Shown here in pieces: positions 7,446-16,600 of a DNA stretch of 64,000 bases. This DNA comes from Luteibacter rhizovicinus DSM 16549 (lineage in GTDB: Bacteria; Pseudomonadota; Gammaproteobacteria; Xanthomonadales; Rhodanobacteraceae). The stretch is taken from assembly GCF_001887595.1 (NCBI RefSeq), contig NZ_CP017480.1, forward strand, positions 3,562,001-3,626,000, read 5' to 3'. The notes below the pieces were generated by a model. That model ran no database searches. It was given only the letters and a program-made list of their open reading frames with translations, and was not told the DNA's origin. The position numbers and the translations under genes were made by a program. Position 1 is the stretch's first letter, and every line of letters begins with the position of its first letter.

Positions 7446-9883
7446 GTGTCCGCATCCGCTTCGAGGGTGGATCGCATGCGTTCGACGCGGCTTTTCCAGT
7501 CGTCGGTGGCGATGCCACCACGCAGGCGTTCGACCCAGAGCGGAAAGGCCAGGGGACTGAGCCGCTTCGGCTCGCGCCAGAGCAGGCGTGAGCGCGCGAC
7601 GCGGAGCAGGCACGCGCGCAGTCGCGTGTAGTCGAGCTGCTGGTCGAGTACCTCCCGTTCGGCTTGCCAGAGCAGGGGATGGGTCGGGTCGTGCCGACGC
7701 AGTACGTCGAACAGAAGACCGCTCGATGCCTGCAGTTGGCGCATCGTTTTGCCTGCTGCGGGATAGCCGTTGAAGACGAGTCCGGCCACGCGCGCAATCT
7801 CGCGGAATTGTCGCCTGGCCAGTTCGGTGAGGTTGACGCTGGCCAGGATGTCCGTGCGCAAGCGTGCCGGATGCAGCAGTTGCCGCATGGCTTCAGCGTC
7901 CAGCGGCGGCATGCGCGCGGCCGTGAGGGTCAGGCCGTAGTCGTTCACCGCGTACCCGTAGTCGCCCGGATGGATGCGAGCGAGTCGGTAGGCCAGCACG
8001 GCGGCGAGTCCCTCGTGGGCAAGGCGGCCGGCAAACGGGAACAGGAACAGGTAGTCGCCTTCGCGTGTGCGGGTCCGCTCGCACAGCGTTTCGTCGAGAG
8101 CGGGGATCGCCGATCGGCTACGCTGGATGGCCAGTAAGGGAGCAAGCGTGCGCATTTCGGCGCTGCGCGGCACGCCTTCGGCCAACGTGCGGCGTAGCTC
8201 GTCGGAGAGTTCGCCTGATAAGGGAAGCTTGCCGCCCATCCAGCGAGGCACGCCCCCGCGACGGTTCGGCGCAGCGCGTACGTAGGCGGTCATGTCGCGG
8301 ATGCGCACGAGTTCGAGGTTTCGGCCGGCGAACAGGAAGCGATCGCCCGGGCGAAGTCGCGACAGGAAACTTTCTTCGACCGTGCCCAGTCGCGCGCCTT
8401 TCATGTAACGAACCTGCAGGCTGCCATCGGAGGTGATCGTTCCGATCGACAAGCGGTGCATGCGCGCGATGCGTCCGCTGTCGACGTGGTAACGACCATC
8501 GGTCAGGACGAGCTTCTGGTATTCGGGGTAACTTGCCAGCGCCGTCCCGCCCGTACGCAGGTAGGCGAGCACGGCATCGAAACGCTCGCGTGGAAGCTGC
8601 GCATAAGCAAGTGACGACGTGACCTCGGAATACGCATCGTCCGCGATGAAGCCGCCGCCAAGCGCCATCGTCAGCAGATGCTGCGCGAGGACATCCAGAC
8701 AACCGCGCATCGGGTGGCGCGGTTCGAGATGGTCTTCGGACAAGGCGCGACGAGCCGCGGCGATCTCGGCCAGCTCGAGCAGATGGGTCGGCACGCAAAG
8801 AATGCGCGAGGGCATGCCGGGCTGGTGGCCGCTTCGGCCCGCCCGCTGCAACAGGCGCGCGATGCTCTTCGGACTGCCGACCTGGAGCACCTGTTCCACG
8901 CTGGAGAAATCCACGCCGAGATCGAGGCTCGAGGTGGCGACCACGCAGCGCAGCGTGCCCAGGCGCAGGTTTTCTTCCGTTGCAAAACGAAGCTTCGGAT
9001 CGATCGACCCATGATGCAGTGCGAGCGTCTCCGGCGGTCCGGGCCACACGGAAGCCAGTGCCTCGTGCCAGAGCTCGGCTTGCGAGCGGGTATTCGCGAA
9101 GACCAGGCTGGTCCGTGCCGCGAGGACGGCGTCGAGCACGCGGGGAAGCTGGGACAGGCCCAGATGCCCGGCCCACGGAAAGCGTTCGCCGCCGTCAGGC
9201 AGGGCCGTGTCGATATGGGTTTTTTTGCGCGACGTACCGCCGATGAGCACGCCGTCACCGGCGAGCGCGTGCAGCGCTTCGTCCAGGTTGCCGAGCGTGG
9301 CCGACAGACCCCAGGTTCGCAGCGCTGGCAGCCAGCGGTGCAGGCGTGCGAGCCCGAGCTGGAGCAAGGTGCCGCGTTTGTTGCCGATGAGCTCGTGCCA
9401 CTCGTCGACGACGATGCCGCGCAGGTTGGCGAAGCGCTCGCGTGCATCCGGATAGCTGAGCAGCAAGGCGAGGCTTTCCGGTGTCGTGACCAACAGCTCG
9501 CACGCGCCCCGGCGCAACCTGGCGCGCTCGGCGCTGCCGCTGTCGCCCGTGCGCCTTAGCACGCGCCACGGCAGCTCCATGGCCTCGACGGCCGCCGTGA
9601 GGTGCTGCGCCGTATCGGTGGCGAGCGAACGCAAGGGCGTGATCCAGATCAGTTGCAGACCGGTTTGCGGACGCAGCAGTGCGTCGATAAGCGGTCCGCC
9701 CGCAGCGGCGAGGGTCTTGCCCGTGCCGGTCGGTGCGTGGATGAGGCCATTCCTGCCCTCGGCCCAGGCACGCCATGCTGCGCGTTGGAACGCCGCGGGC
9801 CGCCGCTCCTGCGCGGCGAACCAGGCGACCAGGCGGGCCTCAGCCCGTCGCCAGGCGGCGGAGGTCGTCGAGTTTGTCGGCAT
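7442..9883 (-). CDS. Ligase-associated DEXH-box DNA helicase (Lhr-Core type)
   Basis: 813 residues, a superfamily 2 helicase with Walker A APTGTGKT near residue 50, DEWH box near 162, LSATLGN motif III, and C-terminal QRAGRSGH motif VI, followed by an Lhr-type winged-helix and C-terminal region. It unwinds DNA or RNA-DNA hybrids with 3'-5' polarity in characterised Lhr-Core proteins. The ATG at 9883 gives a 44-base overlap with the ligase gene; no better start is available downstream before the Walker A motif. Confidence 0.9.
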   Translation of the reverse strand: MPTNSTTSAAWRRAEARLVAWFAAQERRPAAFQRAAWRAWAEGRNGLIHAPTGTGKTLAAAGGPLIDALLRPQTGLQLIWITPLRSLATDTAQHLTAAVEAMELPWRVLRRTGDSGSAERARLRRGACELLVTTPESLALLLSYPDARERFANLRGIVVDEWHELIGNKRGTLLQLGLARLHRWLPALRTWGLSATLGNLDEALHALAGDGVLIGGTSRKKTHIDTALPDGGERFPWAGHLGLSQLPRVLDAVLAARTSLVFANTRSQAELWHEALASVWPGPPETLALHHGSIDPKLRFATEENLRLGTLRCVVATSSLDLGVDFSSVEQVLQVGSPKSIARLLQRAGRSGHQPGMPSRILCVPTHLLELAEIAAARRALSEDHLEPRHPMRGCLDVLAQHLLTMALGGGFIADDAYSEVTSSLAYAQLPRERFDAVLAYLRTGGTALASYPEYQKLVLTDGRYHVDSGRIARMHRLSIGTITSDGSLQVRYMKGARLGTVEESFLSRLRPGDRFLFAGRNLELVRIRDMTAYVRAAPNRRGGVPRWMGGKLPLSGELSDELRRTLAEGVPRSAEMRTLAPLLAIQRSRSAIPALDETLCERTRTREGDYLFLFPFAGRLAHEGLAAVLAYRLARIHPGDYGYAVNDYGLTLTAARMPPLDAEAMRQLLHPARLRTDILASVNLTELARRQFREIARVAGLVFNGYPAAGKTMRQLQASSGLLFDVLRRHDPTHPLLWQAEREVLDQQLDYTRLRACLLRVARSRLLWREPKRLSPLAFPLWVERLRGGIATDDWKSRVERMRSTLEADADT

Positions 9884-11435
9884 CGCGTATCGCGAGGTCG
9901 GTTCGCCAGCGGAGGATGCGCGGGAAGCGCACGGCCACGCCGGCCTTGTGGCGGCCCGAGGCCTGGATGGCTTCGAAGGCGAGTTCGAAGACGTGGGTCG
10001 GTTCCACCGAGCGGACCGGGCCGAAGCGATCGATGGTGTGCGCACGGATCCAGCGGTCGAGGCGGCCGATCTCGTCGTCATCCAGGCCGGAATACGCCTT
10101 GGCCACGGGGACCAGTGCTTCGCCATCCCACACGCCGAAGGTGTAGTCGGTGAACAGGCCCGAGCGACGACCGTGGCCCGGTTGGGCGTAGAGCAGCACG
10201 GCGTCCACGGTGTAGGGATCGACCTTCCACTTCCACCAGTCGCCGCGTTTGCGACCGACGCGGTACGGCGAGTCCAGACGCTTCAGCATCAGGCCTTCGG
10301 TCTGTCGCTCGCGCGACTCGGTACGGACGGCTGCAAGCGCATCCCAGTGTTCGCCGGTGACAACGGGTGAGATCATTACCGTCGGTCCGTGCCCGTCGAC
10401 GAGGCGTTCGAGCGCGGCTCGCCGGACACGCAGAGGTTGCTCACGCAGATCGATGCCGTCGAGCTCGAGCAGGTCGTAAACCATCAGGCGCACCGGTGTA
10501 TCGGCAAGCAGCTTCGCTCCCGGCTTCAGCTTGCCGATGCGCTTCTGCAGGGCAGCGAAGGGCAGGGGACGATCACCCTCAGGTGCCCAGGCGAGAATTT
10601 CGCCGTCGAGGACGCAACCGTCGGGCAGATTCAGCGCCGCCCGTTCGAGCTCAGGGAATCGACCATCGAGGCGTTCCTCGCCGCGCGACCAGATCAGCAC
10701 GCCGCCGTCGCGCCGCATCAGCTGCGCGCGGATGCCGTCCCACTTCCATTCGGCCAGCCAGTCCGCACGCTCGCCGAGGCTGGCGATGTCGTGCTCCAGT
10801 GGCGACGCGAGAAAGAACGGGTAAGGCCGTTCGCCGGCGTGTTCGTCGGCACGCTCGGGTCCGGCGAGCGCCTCGAAGGCCGCGGCGCCGGGCTTCCATG
10901 TACCGGTCAGGCGATGGGCGATCAGATCCGTGGGCAACGAGGACCATTGCGCGATCGCCTGCACGACCAGCCGGTGCGACACGCCCACGCGCAGTGAGCC
11001 GGTCAGCAGCTTGTTGACGAGGAAGAGCTGGTCGCGGGGAAGCGTAAGCCACCACTCGCGAAGCAAGCCCATGCGTTCGGCGGACTCCAGCTTGCCGAGC
11101 GATGGCAATCGCGCCTCCATCCACACGTGCAGTGGCGTGTCGTCGGTGGCGTCCTCCGGTGTGGGCAACATCAGTGCGACGGTCTCGGCCAGATCGCCGA
11201 CATGGGCGTAACAGTCGTCGATCAGCCAGTCGGCGTAACCGGTCTCCGCCGCGAGCGCGAGGCGAAGCTCGGTCGACGTCGCCGTGCGCTTCAGCTTGCC
11301 GCCGCTGAGAACGTAGACCGCCCATGCGGCGTCGACGGGCGGTGCGTCCCTGAAATAGGCGGCCATTGCATCGCGCTTGGCCGAGGTCGAGGCGGTGCGG
11401 TCGAGCGCCTCGAACAGCGCGGCGAAACGGCGCAT
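9840..11435 (-). CDS. ATP-dependent DNA ligase of the ligase-associated repair cluster
   Basis: 531 residues. The N-terminal DNA-binding domain (about 1-200) is followed by the adenylation domain with the nucleotidyl-acceptor lysine in EWKWDGIRAQL (near residue 227), then motif V (EGLMLKR, DWWKWK) and an OB-fold end. It seals nicks using ATP, in addition to the usual NAD-dependent LigA expected elsewhere in the genome. The ATG overlaps the exonuclease stop by one base (TGATG). The cluster composition points to a repair role. Confidence 0.92.
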   Translation of the reverse strand: MRRFAALFEALDRTASTSAKRDAMAAYFRDAPPVDAAWAVYVLSGGKLKRTATSTELRLALAAETGYADWLIDDCYAHVGDLAETVALMLPTPEDATDDTPLHVWMEARLPSLGKLESAERMGLLREWWLTLPRDQLFLVNKLLTGSLRVGVSHRLVVQAIAQWSSLPTDLIAHRLTGTWKPGAAAFEALAGPERADEHAGERPYPFFLASPLEHDIASLGERADWLAEWKWDGIRAQLMRRDGGVLIWSRGEERLDGRFPELERAALNLPDGCVLDGEILAWAPEGDRPLPFAALQKRIGKLKPGAKLLADTPVRLMVYDLLELDGIDLREQPLRVRRAALERLVDGHGPTVMISPVVTGEHWDALAAVRTESRERQTEGLMLKRLDSPYRVGRKRGDWWKWKVDPYTVDAVLLYAQPGHGRRSGLFTDYTFGVWDGEALVPVAKAYSGLDDDEIGRLDRWIRAHTIDRFGPVRSVEPTHVFELAFEAIQASGRHKAGVAVRFPRILRWRTDLAIRDADKLDDLRRLATG

Positions 11436-12457
11436 CAGTCGCCTTCCTCGCTGTCGCGCACGTCGACCGCGGAGCCGCCCAGGGAGCGGAGCGGTCGTGC
11501 GTCGTGGCCGGTTTCGCGCAGATGGCGGATGAGCGCTTCGCCATCGCCGTGGGTCACGTAGATCCGCTTGGCGCCGCAGTCGCGCACGCTTTGCAGCAGG
11601 CCCGGCCAGTCCGCGTGGTCCGAGACGATGAAGCCCCGATCGTAGCCGCGTCGACGTCGTGCGCCGCGCACCTGCATCCATCCCGATGCGAATCCCGTGG
11701 ACGCTTTCGCGAAGCGACGCATCCAGGGCGATCCCGCTGCCGAGGGCGGCGCCATGATCAGCTCGCCCGCAAAATCCTTGCCGCGCGCAGACTCGCTCAC
11801 CGGTTGCGTGGGAACCATGCGCACGCCGGCCTCGCGATACGCCTCGACCAGACGCAGCATCGCGCCGTGCAGATGCACGGTGCGATCGGTGCGCGCGGCA
11901 AGCTCGGCCAGAATGCGCTGGGCCTTGCCGAGCGCATAGCAGAACAGGACGGCGGGAACAGCGCGTTCGGCACATTCATCCAGCCAGGCGAGCATCTCGC
12001 CAATCACCGTGTGCATCGGCGGCCAGCGGTAAATCGGCAGGCCGAAGGTCGACTCGGTGACGAAGACGTCGCAGGGCACGGGTTCGAACGGGACGCAGGT
12101 AGGATCGGGATCGCGTTTGTAGTCGCCGGAGACGACAGCTACCAGGTCGCGACCTTCGATGCGCAACTGTGCCGCGCCGAGCACGTGGCCGGACGGATGC
12201 AACGACAGGCGCGTGTCGCCCAGGGTGAACGACTCGCCGTAAGCGTAGTCACGGATCGTCGCGGTCGCCCCCAATCGCTCGCGCATCAGCCCGAGGCCGG
12301 CGCTCGCCACGTGATACAGCTCGCTGCCCGCCCGTGCGTGGTCGCCATGGGCATGCGTAACCACAGCACGGGGCACGGGAAGCATGGGGTCGATGAAGAA
12401 GTCGCCCGCCGGGCAATAGAGGCCTTCGGGGCGAGGAAGAAGCAGATCGCTGTCCAT
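11435..12457 (-). CDS. Ligase-associated DNA exonuclease (metallo-beta-lactamase/beta-CASP fold)
   Basis: 340 residues. The HxHxDH zinc motif THAHGDHA is at 34-41, with SGDYKRD and the later SDHAD and THGD metal/beta-CASP motifs. The family is related to the SNM1/CPSF nucleases and is encoded with an ATP ligase, Lhr-type helicase and PdeM in several Proteobacteria. It is first of the four-gene minus-strand operon and overlaps the ligase by one base. Resection of broken or crosslinked ends is inferred from the family. Confidence 0.87.
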   Translation of the reverse strand: MDSDLLLPRPEGLYCPAGDFFIDPMLPVPRAVVTHAHGDHARAGSELYHVASAGLGLMRERLGATATIRDYAYGESFTLGDTRLSLHPSGHVLGAAQLRIEGRDLVAVVSGDYKRDPDPTCVPFEPVPCDVFVTESTFGLPIYRWPPMHTVIGEMLAWLDECAERAVPAVLFCYALGKAQRILAELAARTDRTVHLHGAMLRLVEAYREAGVRMVPTQPVSESARGKDFAGELIMAPPSAAGSPWMRRFAKASTGFASGWMQVRGARRRRGYDRGFIVSDHADWPGLLQSVRDCGAKRIYVTHGDGEALIRHLRETGHDARPLRSLGGSAVDVRDSEEGD

Positions 12458-12503
12458 CGCCGCACGGTAGGCGGCGAGTCGTCAACGCGACGAAAACAAA
12501 CGG

Positions 12504-14297
12504 TCAGGCGACGAACTGCAACCTGGCCAGTTCGGCGTAGAGACCGCCTTCACGCAGCAAGGCCTCGTGCGTGCCCTGGGCGACGATCCGGCCGCCGTCC
12601 ATGACGACGATGCGGTCGGCGCGCTGCACCGTGGCCAGGCGATGGGCGATGACCAGGGTGGTACGACCCTTCTCCAGTCGCTCCAGGGCGTGCTGGATGG
12701 CGGCTTCCGACTGGGCGTCGAGGGCCGAGGTGGCCTCGTCGAGCAGGAGCAGCGGCGCGTCGCGCAGGATGGCGCGGGCGATGGCGACGCGTTGCTTCTG
12801 CCCCCCGGAAAGGCGCACGCCACGCTCGCCGAGCATGGCATCGTAGCCTTCCGGCAGGGCCTGGATGAAGCCATCGGCTTCGGCCAGGCGCGCGGCCTCG
12901 CGTACTTCCTCGTCGCTGGCGTCCTCGCGGCCGAAACGGATGTTGTCCGCGGCGCTACCGCCGAAGATCACCGTTTCCTGCGGTACGAGGGCGATGGCGC
13001 CGCGCAATTCGGGCAGCGCCAGCGCACGCAGTTCGACGCCGTCGAAGCGGATCGAACCGGCGACCGGATCGTGGAAGCGCAGCAGCAGGCTGAAGACCGT
13101 GCTCTTGCCGGCGCCTGACGGGCCAACGAGGGCGACGGTTTCTCCGGGGGCGATCTGCAGATCGAAGCCGGACAGCGCGGCGACGTCGGGTCGCGACGGA
13201 TAGCGAAATTCCACCTGGTCGAAGCGCAGCGCGCCGGTCACCGGCTGCGGTAGCGGATCGGGCGCATCCGGGGTGGCGATGGTCGCTTTCTCGGCGAACA
13301 GCTCGCCGATACGTTCCATCGCACCCGCGGCCTGCAGCACATCGCCCCAGACCTCCGACAGGCCGGCGACGGAGCCGGCGGCGAAGATGGCGTAGACGAC
13401 GAACTGGGTCAGCACGCCGGGTGCGAGCTCGCCGGCGATGACATCGCGGGCACCCGCCCAGAGCACGAGGGTGATGGCGCCGAAGATCAGGACGATCACC
13501 GCGGCGGTCAGCATCGAGCGCATACCGATGCGACGACGTGCCGTGGCCAGCGCGAGGGCGATGGCGTTCGCGTAGCGGCGGCTCTCGATCGGCTCACGCG
13601 CATAGGCCTTCACGGTCTGCGCGGCGTTGAGCGTTTCGTTGGCGACGGCGGCGGCATCGGCGAGACGGTCCTGGCTGTGACGGGACAGCTTCTGGACACG
13701 GCGGCCGAAGATGAGGATCGGCAGCATGACGGCGGGAATCACCAGGGCGGTGAGGCCGGCCAGGCGCGGACTGGTCCAGGCCATGGCGGCGGCCGAGCCG
13801 ATCAGCATCACGGTGCTGCGCAGTGCCACCGAGATGCCGGAGCCGACCAGGGTCTGCACCAGTTCGGTGTCGGTGCCCAGGCGCGAGGTGAGTTCGCCCA
13901 CGCGCGTGCTCTCGTAGAAGCCGACATCCAGGTGGATGACATGCCGATAAAGCGCGCTGCGCAGCGCGGCGAGCGAACGTTCGCCCAGCAAGGCAATGAA
14001 GAAGTAGCGCGCGGCGGTGGCGAGCGCGAGGACCACGGCGAGGCCGAACAGCGCCAGGAAGGTCCCGTTGATCGTCGCCAGGTTCGAGGCAAGGAAGCCC
14101 TTGTCGATGATGTGGCGCAGGGCGACCGGCAGCAGCAGCGACGAGCCCGATGAGATACCGAGGAAGAACAGCCAGCCGATGGCCAGGTTCTTGTGCGGCC
14201 TGAGGAAGGGCCAGAGATTGCGCAATGCGCCGATGTTCCGTGACTTCTCCCTGCGTTCTACGGTCATGCGCGGCTCGTTGCTCTGGTCATTTGCCAA
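12504..14297 (-). CDS. ABC exporter, fused permease/ATPase (MsbA-related)
   Basis: 597 residues: six-helix permease domain (about 20-320) followed by an ATPase domain with Walker A GPSGAGKST (near 390), signature LSGGQKQRVAIARAIL (near 490) and Walker B LLLLDEATSALD (near 515). A half-transporter that dimerises in the inner membrane to export a lipid or drug. It resembles the MsbA-related group rather than core MsbA, and no lipid A gene is adjacent. It stands alone between the repair operon and yigZ. Confidence 0.87.
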   Translation of the reverse strand: MANDQSNEPRMTVERREKSRNIGALRNLWPFLRPHKNLAIGWLFFLGISSGSSLLLPVALRHIIDKGFLASNLATINGTFLALFGLAVVLALATAARYFFIALLGERSLAALRSALYRHVIHLDVGFYESTRVGELTSRLGTDTELVQTLVGSGISVALRSTVMLIGSAAAMAWTSPRLAGLTALVIPAVMLPILIFGRRVQKLSRHSQDRLADAAAVANETLNAAQTVKAYAREPIESRRYANAIALALATARRRIGMRSMLTAAVIVLIFGAITLVLWAGARDVIAGELAPGVLTQFVVYAIFAAGSVAGLSEVWGDVLQAAGAMERIGELFAEKATIATPDAPDPLPQPVTGALRFDQVEFRYPSRPDVAALSGFDLQIAPGETVALVGPSGAGKSTVFSLLLRFHDPVAGSIRFDGVELRALALPELRGAIALVPQETVIFGGSAADNIRFGREDASDEEVREAARLAEADGFIQALPEGYDAMLGERGVRLSGGQKQRVAIARAILRDAPLLLLDEATSALDAQSEAAIQHALERLEKGRTTLVIAHRLATVQRADRIVVMDGGRIVAQGTHEALLREGGLYAELARLQFVA

Positions 14298-14322
14298 CGG
14301 ATGGGGCCACCCGGTGCAGTAT

Positions 14323-14919
14323 TCAATCGATCCGGCGCGGCTGGATGCGCCCCCGGCTCAGATCGACCAGCCGCGCGGCGATGGCGTCGAGGCGATCCAG
14401 CGGGGCCAGCACGGTCAGTTCCGCACCATCGGCGACGAAGGTTTCCTGCTCGATGGTAGCGTCCATCTCGCGGATCCGCGCGGTAAAGAGCGCGATGTCG
14501 GCAAAGTCGCAGTGCACGAATAACCGACCCATGGCGACGATGGCGACGCGCGGCGCGAGCCTGAGGCATTCTGCCGCGGTGCCGCCATAGGCCCGGGCAA
14601 GTCCCCCGGCACCGAGCTTGATGCCGCCGTACCAGCGCGTGACCACGACGACCACGCGATCGCAGCCCTGGCCATCGATGGCTTGCAGCATCGGGCGCCC
14701 GGCGGTACCGCCGGGCTCGCCATCGTCGTTGAACCGGTAGGCGTCGCCGATGCGGTAGGCCCAGCAGTTATGCGTGGCGGTCGCGTCGCCCACGGCCTCG
14801 ACGAAGGCGAGCGCCTCCGCCGCACTGCCGACCGGCGCCGCCTGGGCGAGGAAGCGGCTCTTACGAATGTCTTCCTCGTGCCGCCACGGCGACGCGAGGG
14901 TTTCCAGCGGAGCGTTCAA
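14323..14919 (-). CDS. yigZ: YigZ/IMPACT family protein
   Basis: 198 residues: the IMPACT/UPF0029 domain with KSRFLAQAAPV, THNCWAYRIG, DDGEPGGTAGRPML and VTRWYGGIKLGAGGL blocks, then a small C-terminal ferredoxin-like domain. Bacterial YigZ is a nucleic-acid or ribosome-associated protein of uncertain function. The ATG overlaps the stop of the anti-sigma gene (ATGA), so it is cotranscribed with the sigma/anti-sigma pair, though a shared role is not evident. Confidence 0.92.
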   Translation of the reverse strand: MNAPLETLASPWRHEEDIRKSRFLAQAAPVGSAAEALAFVEAVGDATATHNCWAYRIGDAYRFNDDGEPGGTAGRPMLQAIDGQGCDRVVVVVTRWYGGIKLGAGGLARAYGGTAAECLRLAPRVAIVAMGRLFVHCDFADIALFTARIREMDATIEQETFVADGAELTVLAPLDRLDAIAARLVDLSRGRIQPRRID

Positions 14920-15881
14920 GGGTTCAGGTCGCGCAGATCTTGGGGCAGGTCGTAGTCCGGGTAGCGTCGCCGCAGGTCGGTCAGTTCGCGCAGCGCCTGC
15001 GCGCGATCGCCGCGGTCGAGCAGGCGGCGGATCTCGCCGACACGGTCGTCTGGGCCAAGAGCGGTGGGAACCGTCTTGCGCATGAGCATGCCCGAGGGAG
15101 CCGGCGCGGCTTTGTCGTCGTGCTGCGGCAATGACGATGGCGCAGGTGCGGTGGCATCTAATCGCTGCGGAGCCGGTGCGGGTACGGGTGCGGCCGACAC
15201 GATCGCGGCCTCGGCCTCGGCGGCCGCCGCAGGTGCGGGTGGGGCTGGCGGTGCGGGTGGTGCGTACGGTTCCGGAGGAGCGGCCGGAGCCGCTGGAGCG
15301 AGTGCCACCGGTGCCGCGACGGGTTCGGTGACGGAAGGTGGGGCGGACACGTTGAGGCGAACATGCGTGGTCGCGGCGGGGGAGACGGCGCGGTGTGACG
15401 CAGCCCGCTGCGCGGGAATCGCCGATGAATCGGCTCCCACACGAGCCGAAGCGGCGCCTGCATTCATCGCAGCGGCGCCTGCACGAGATGCCTGGGCTCC
15501 CGCATCGCGGGGCTTGCTCAGCTCTCCTGTGGGAGCCGCTTCAGCGGCGATGCTCTCCGCCGCGCGCCCGTCCAGGCTATCCGTCGTTGGGCTTTTGACC
15601 GTAGCCGGCGTGGCAGCCATCGGGATGGTCGACGTTGCAGGCGGCGGCAGCTCGCGCACCTGCCAGGCCACCCCGACGGCGAGGACGAGCACGGCGGCGG
15701 ATGCCACGGCGACAGGCCAGCGCGGACGACGCTTCACCGGCATCGCCCGGGTCGCCGCGGCAAGCACGGCGGCATCGAGCGACGCGTCCGGCTCGGTCTT
15801 CGGCAAGCGCGCGTACAGCGCCGCGAGCTCGCGTTCGTCGGGCAGGTCGTCGTCGATGGGTGGGGGCGTGATCTGGGTCAT
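14916..15881 (-). CDS. Membrane anti-sigma factor with a low-complexity Ala/Pro region
   Basis: 321 residues. A cytoplasmic N-terminal part (about 1-55) precedes one transmembrane helix (WPVAVASAAVLVLAVGVAWQ, about 60-80). A periplasmic Ala/Pro-rich stretch and a C-terminal helical repeat-like end (GEIRRLLDRGDRAQALREL) follow. The ATG at 15881 is 1 base after the sigma-factor stop, so it is the partner that would hold the ECF factor at the membrane. Residues about 110-155 are encoded by a REPIN repeat inserted in frame. The assignment rests on position, topology and N-terminal character. Confidence 0.72.
   Translation of the reverse strand: MTQITPPPIDDDLPDERELAALYARLPKTEPDASLDAAVLAAATRAMPVKRRPRWPVAVASAAVLVLAVGVAWQVRELPPPATSTIPMAATPATVKSPTTDSLDGRAAESIAAEAAPTGELSKPRDAGAQASRAGAAAMNAGAASARVGADSSAIPAQRAASHRAVSPAATTHVRLNVSAPPSVTEPVAAPVALAPAAPAAPPEPYAPPAPPAPPAPAAAAEAEAAIVSAAPVPAPAPQRLDATAPAPSSLPQHDDKAAPAPSGMLMRKTVPTALGPDDRVGEIRRLLDRGDRAQALRELTDLRRRYPDYDLPQDLRDLNP
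15418..15552. repeat. REPIN (paired REP palindromes) inside the anti-sigma coding sequence
   Basis: ATCGCCGATGAATCGGCTCC starts the left arm near 15419 and GGAGCCGCTTCAGCGGCGAT ends the right arm near 15552, in opposite orientation with about 85 bases between. These match the intergenic doublets at 16.5, 23.0, 34.8 and 58.6 kb. The span is 135 bases, exactly 45 codons, so the gene frame is kept. Confidence 0.85.
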
Positions 15882-15882
15882 G

Positions 15883-16461
15883 TCATTCGGCAACGAGTTC
15901 GCGGATCCGGGCCATGGCGTAGCGAAGTCGCGATTTCGCGGTTTCGCGTCCTACGCCGGTGACGGCGGCGATGTCCTCCAGGGAAAGTTCGTTCTCCATG
16001 CGTAGCACGAAGGCGGTGCGCTGTTCGTCCGGCAGGCTCTCGATGGCACGTTGCATGCGCCGACGCAGTTCGAAATCCGACAGCGCGTGCTCGGGTTGTT
16101 CGCGTTCGGGTGCGGCCTGGTTTGCAAACACCGCTTCGGCTTCCTCCGCACCGGCCTGCGGGCGTTGCTTGCGGAAACTGTCGATCGCCAGGTTGTGTGC
16201 GATCTGCAGCAGCCACGTGCTGAACTTCGCTTCGACACGATAACGCTGACGCGCCGCGATCACACGACTCCAGGTTTCCTGGAAGAGCTCGTCGGCGATC
16301 GCGCGATCCTTCACCGTTTTCAACAGGAACCGGTAGAGGGGACCCTTGTGCCGCGCGTAAAGCTCGGCAAAGGCAGCCGCGTCCCCGCCCGCCCAGGCGA
16401 GCATGAGTCCGCCATCGTCGGCCAGGGGAGCATCCATGGCCGGGGAGGGTAAGGCATTCAC
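15883..16461 (-). CDS. ECF RNA polymerase sigma factor
   Basis: 192 residues with region 2 (AELYARHKGPLYRFLLKTVK, then DELFQETWSRVI) and region 4 (LPDEQRTAFVLRMENELSLE, then IAAVTG and ETAKSRLRYA), the standard two-domain ECF layout. It is followed after 1 base by a membrane anti-sigma factor and then yigZ. The upstream gap to the VWA gene holds a REPIN. The signal it answers is not visible; the adjacent secreted VWA protein may be a target or sensor component. Confidence 0.92.
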   Translation of the reverse strand: MNALPSPAMDAPLADDGGLMLAWAGGDAAAFAELYARHKGPLYRFLLKTVKDRAIADELFQETWSRVIAARQRYRVEAKFSTWLLQIAHNLAIDSFRKQRPQAGAEEAEAVFANQAAPEREQPEHALSDFELRRRMQRAIESLPDEQRTAFVLRMENELSLEDIAAVTGVGRETAKSRLRYAMARIRELVAE

Positions 16462-16498
16462 GGGGGTTTGGGCGATGGGCAGGTTGTTCGCTCCGGTG

Positions 16499-16568
16499 GA
16501 TCGCCGATGAATCGGCTCCTACAAGGGCAGCAACGCCGCCTTCGGGTAGGAGCCGATTCATCGGCGAA
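16499..16568. repeat. REPIN between sigma factor and VWA gene
   Basis: ATCGCCGATGAATCGGCTCC (from 16500) and its inverted partner GGAGCCGATTCATCGGCGA (to about 16567) enclose about 25 bases. Transcripts would form a long hairpin, which may also stabilise or end the VWA message. Confidence 0.85.
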
Positions 16569-16600
16569 GGGTGCTCGCCTCAGTCAGCCAGCTTCTCGCC

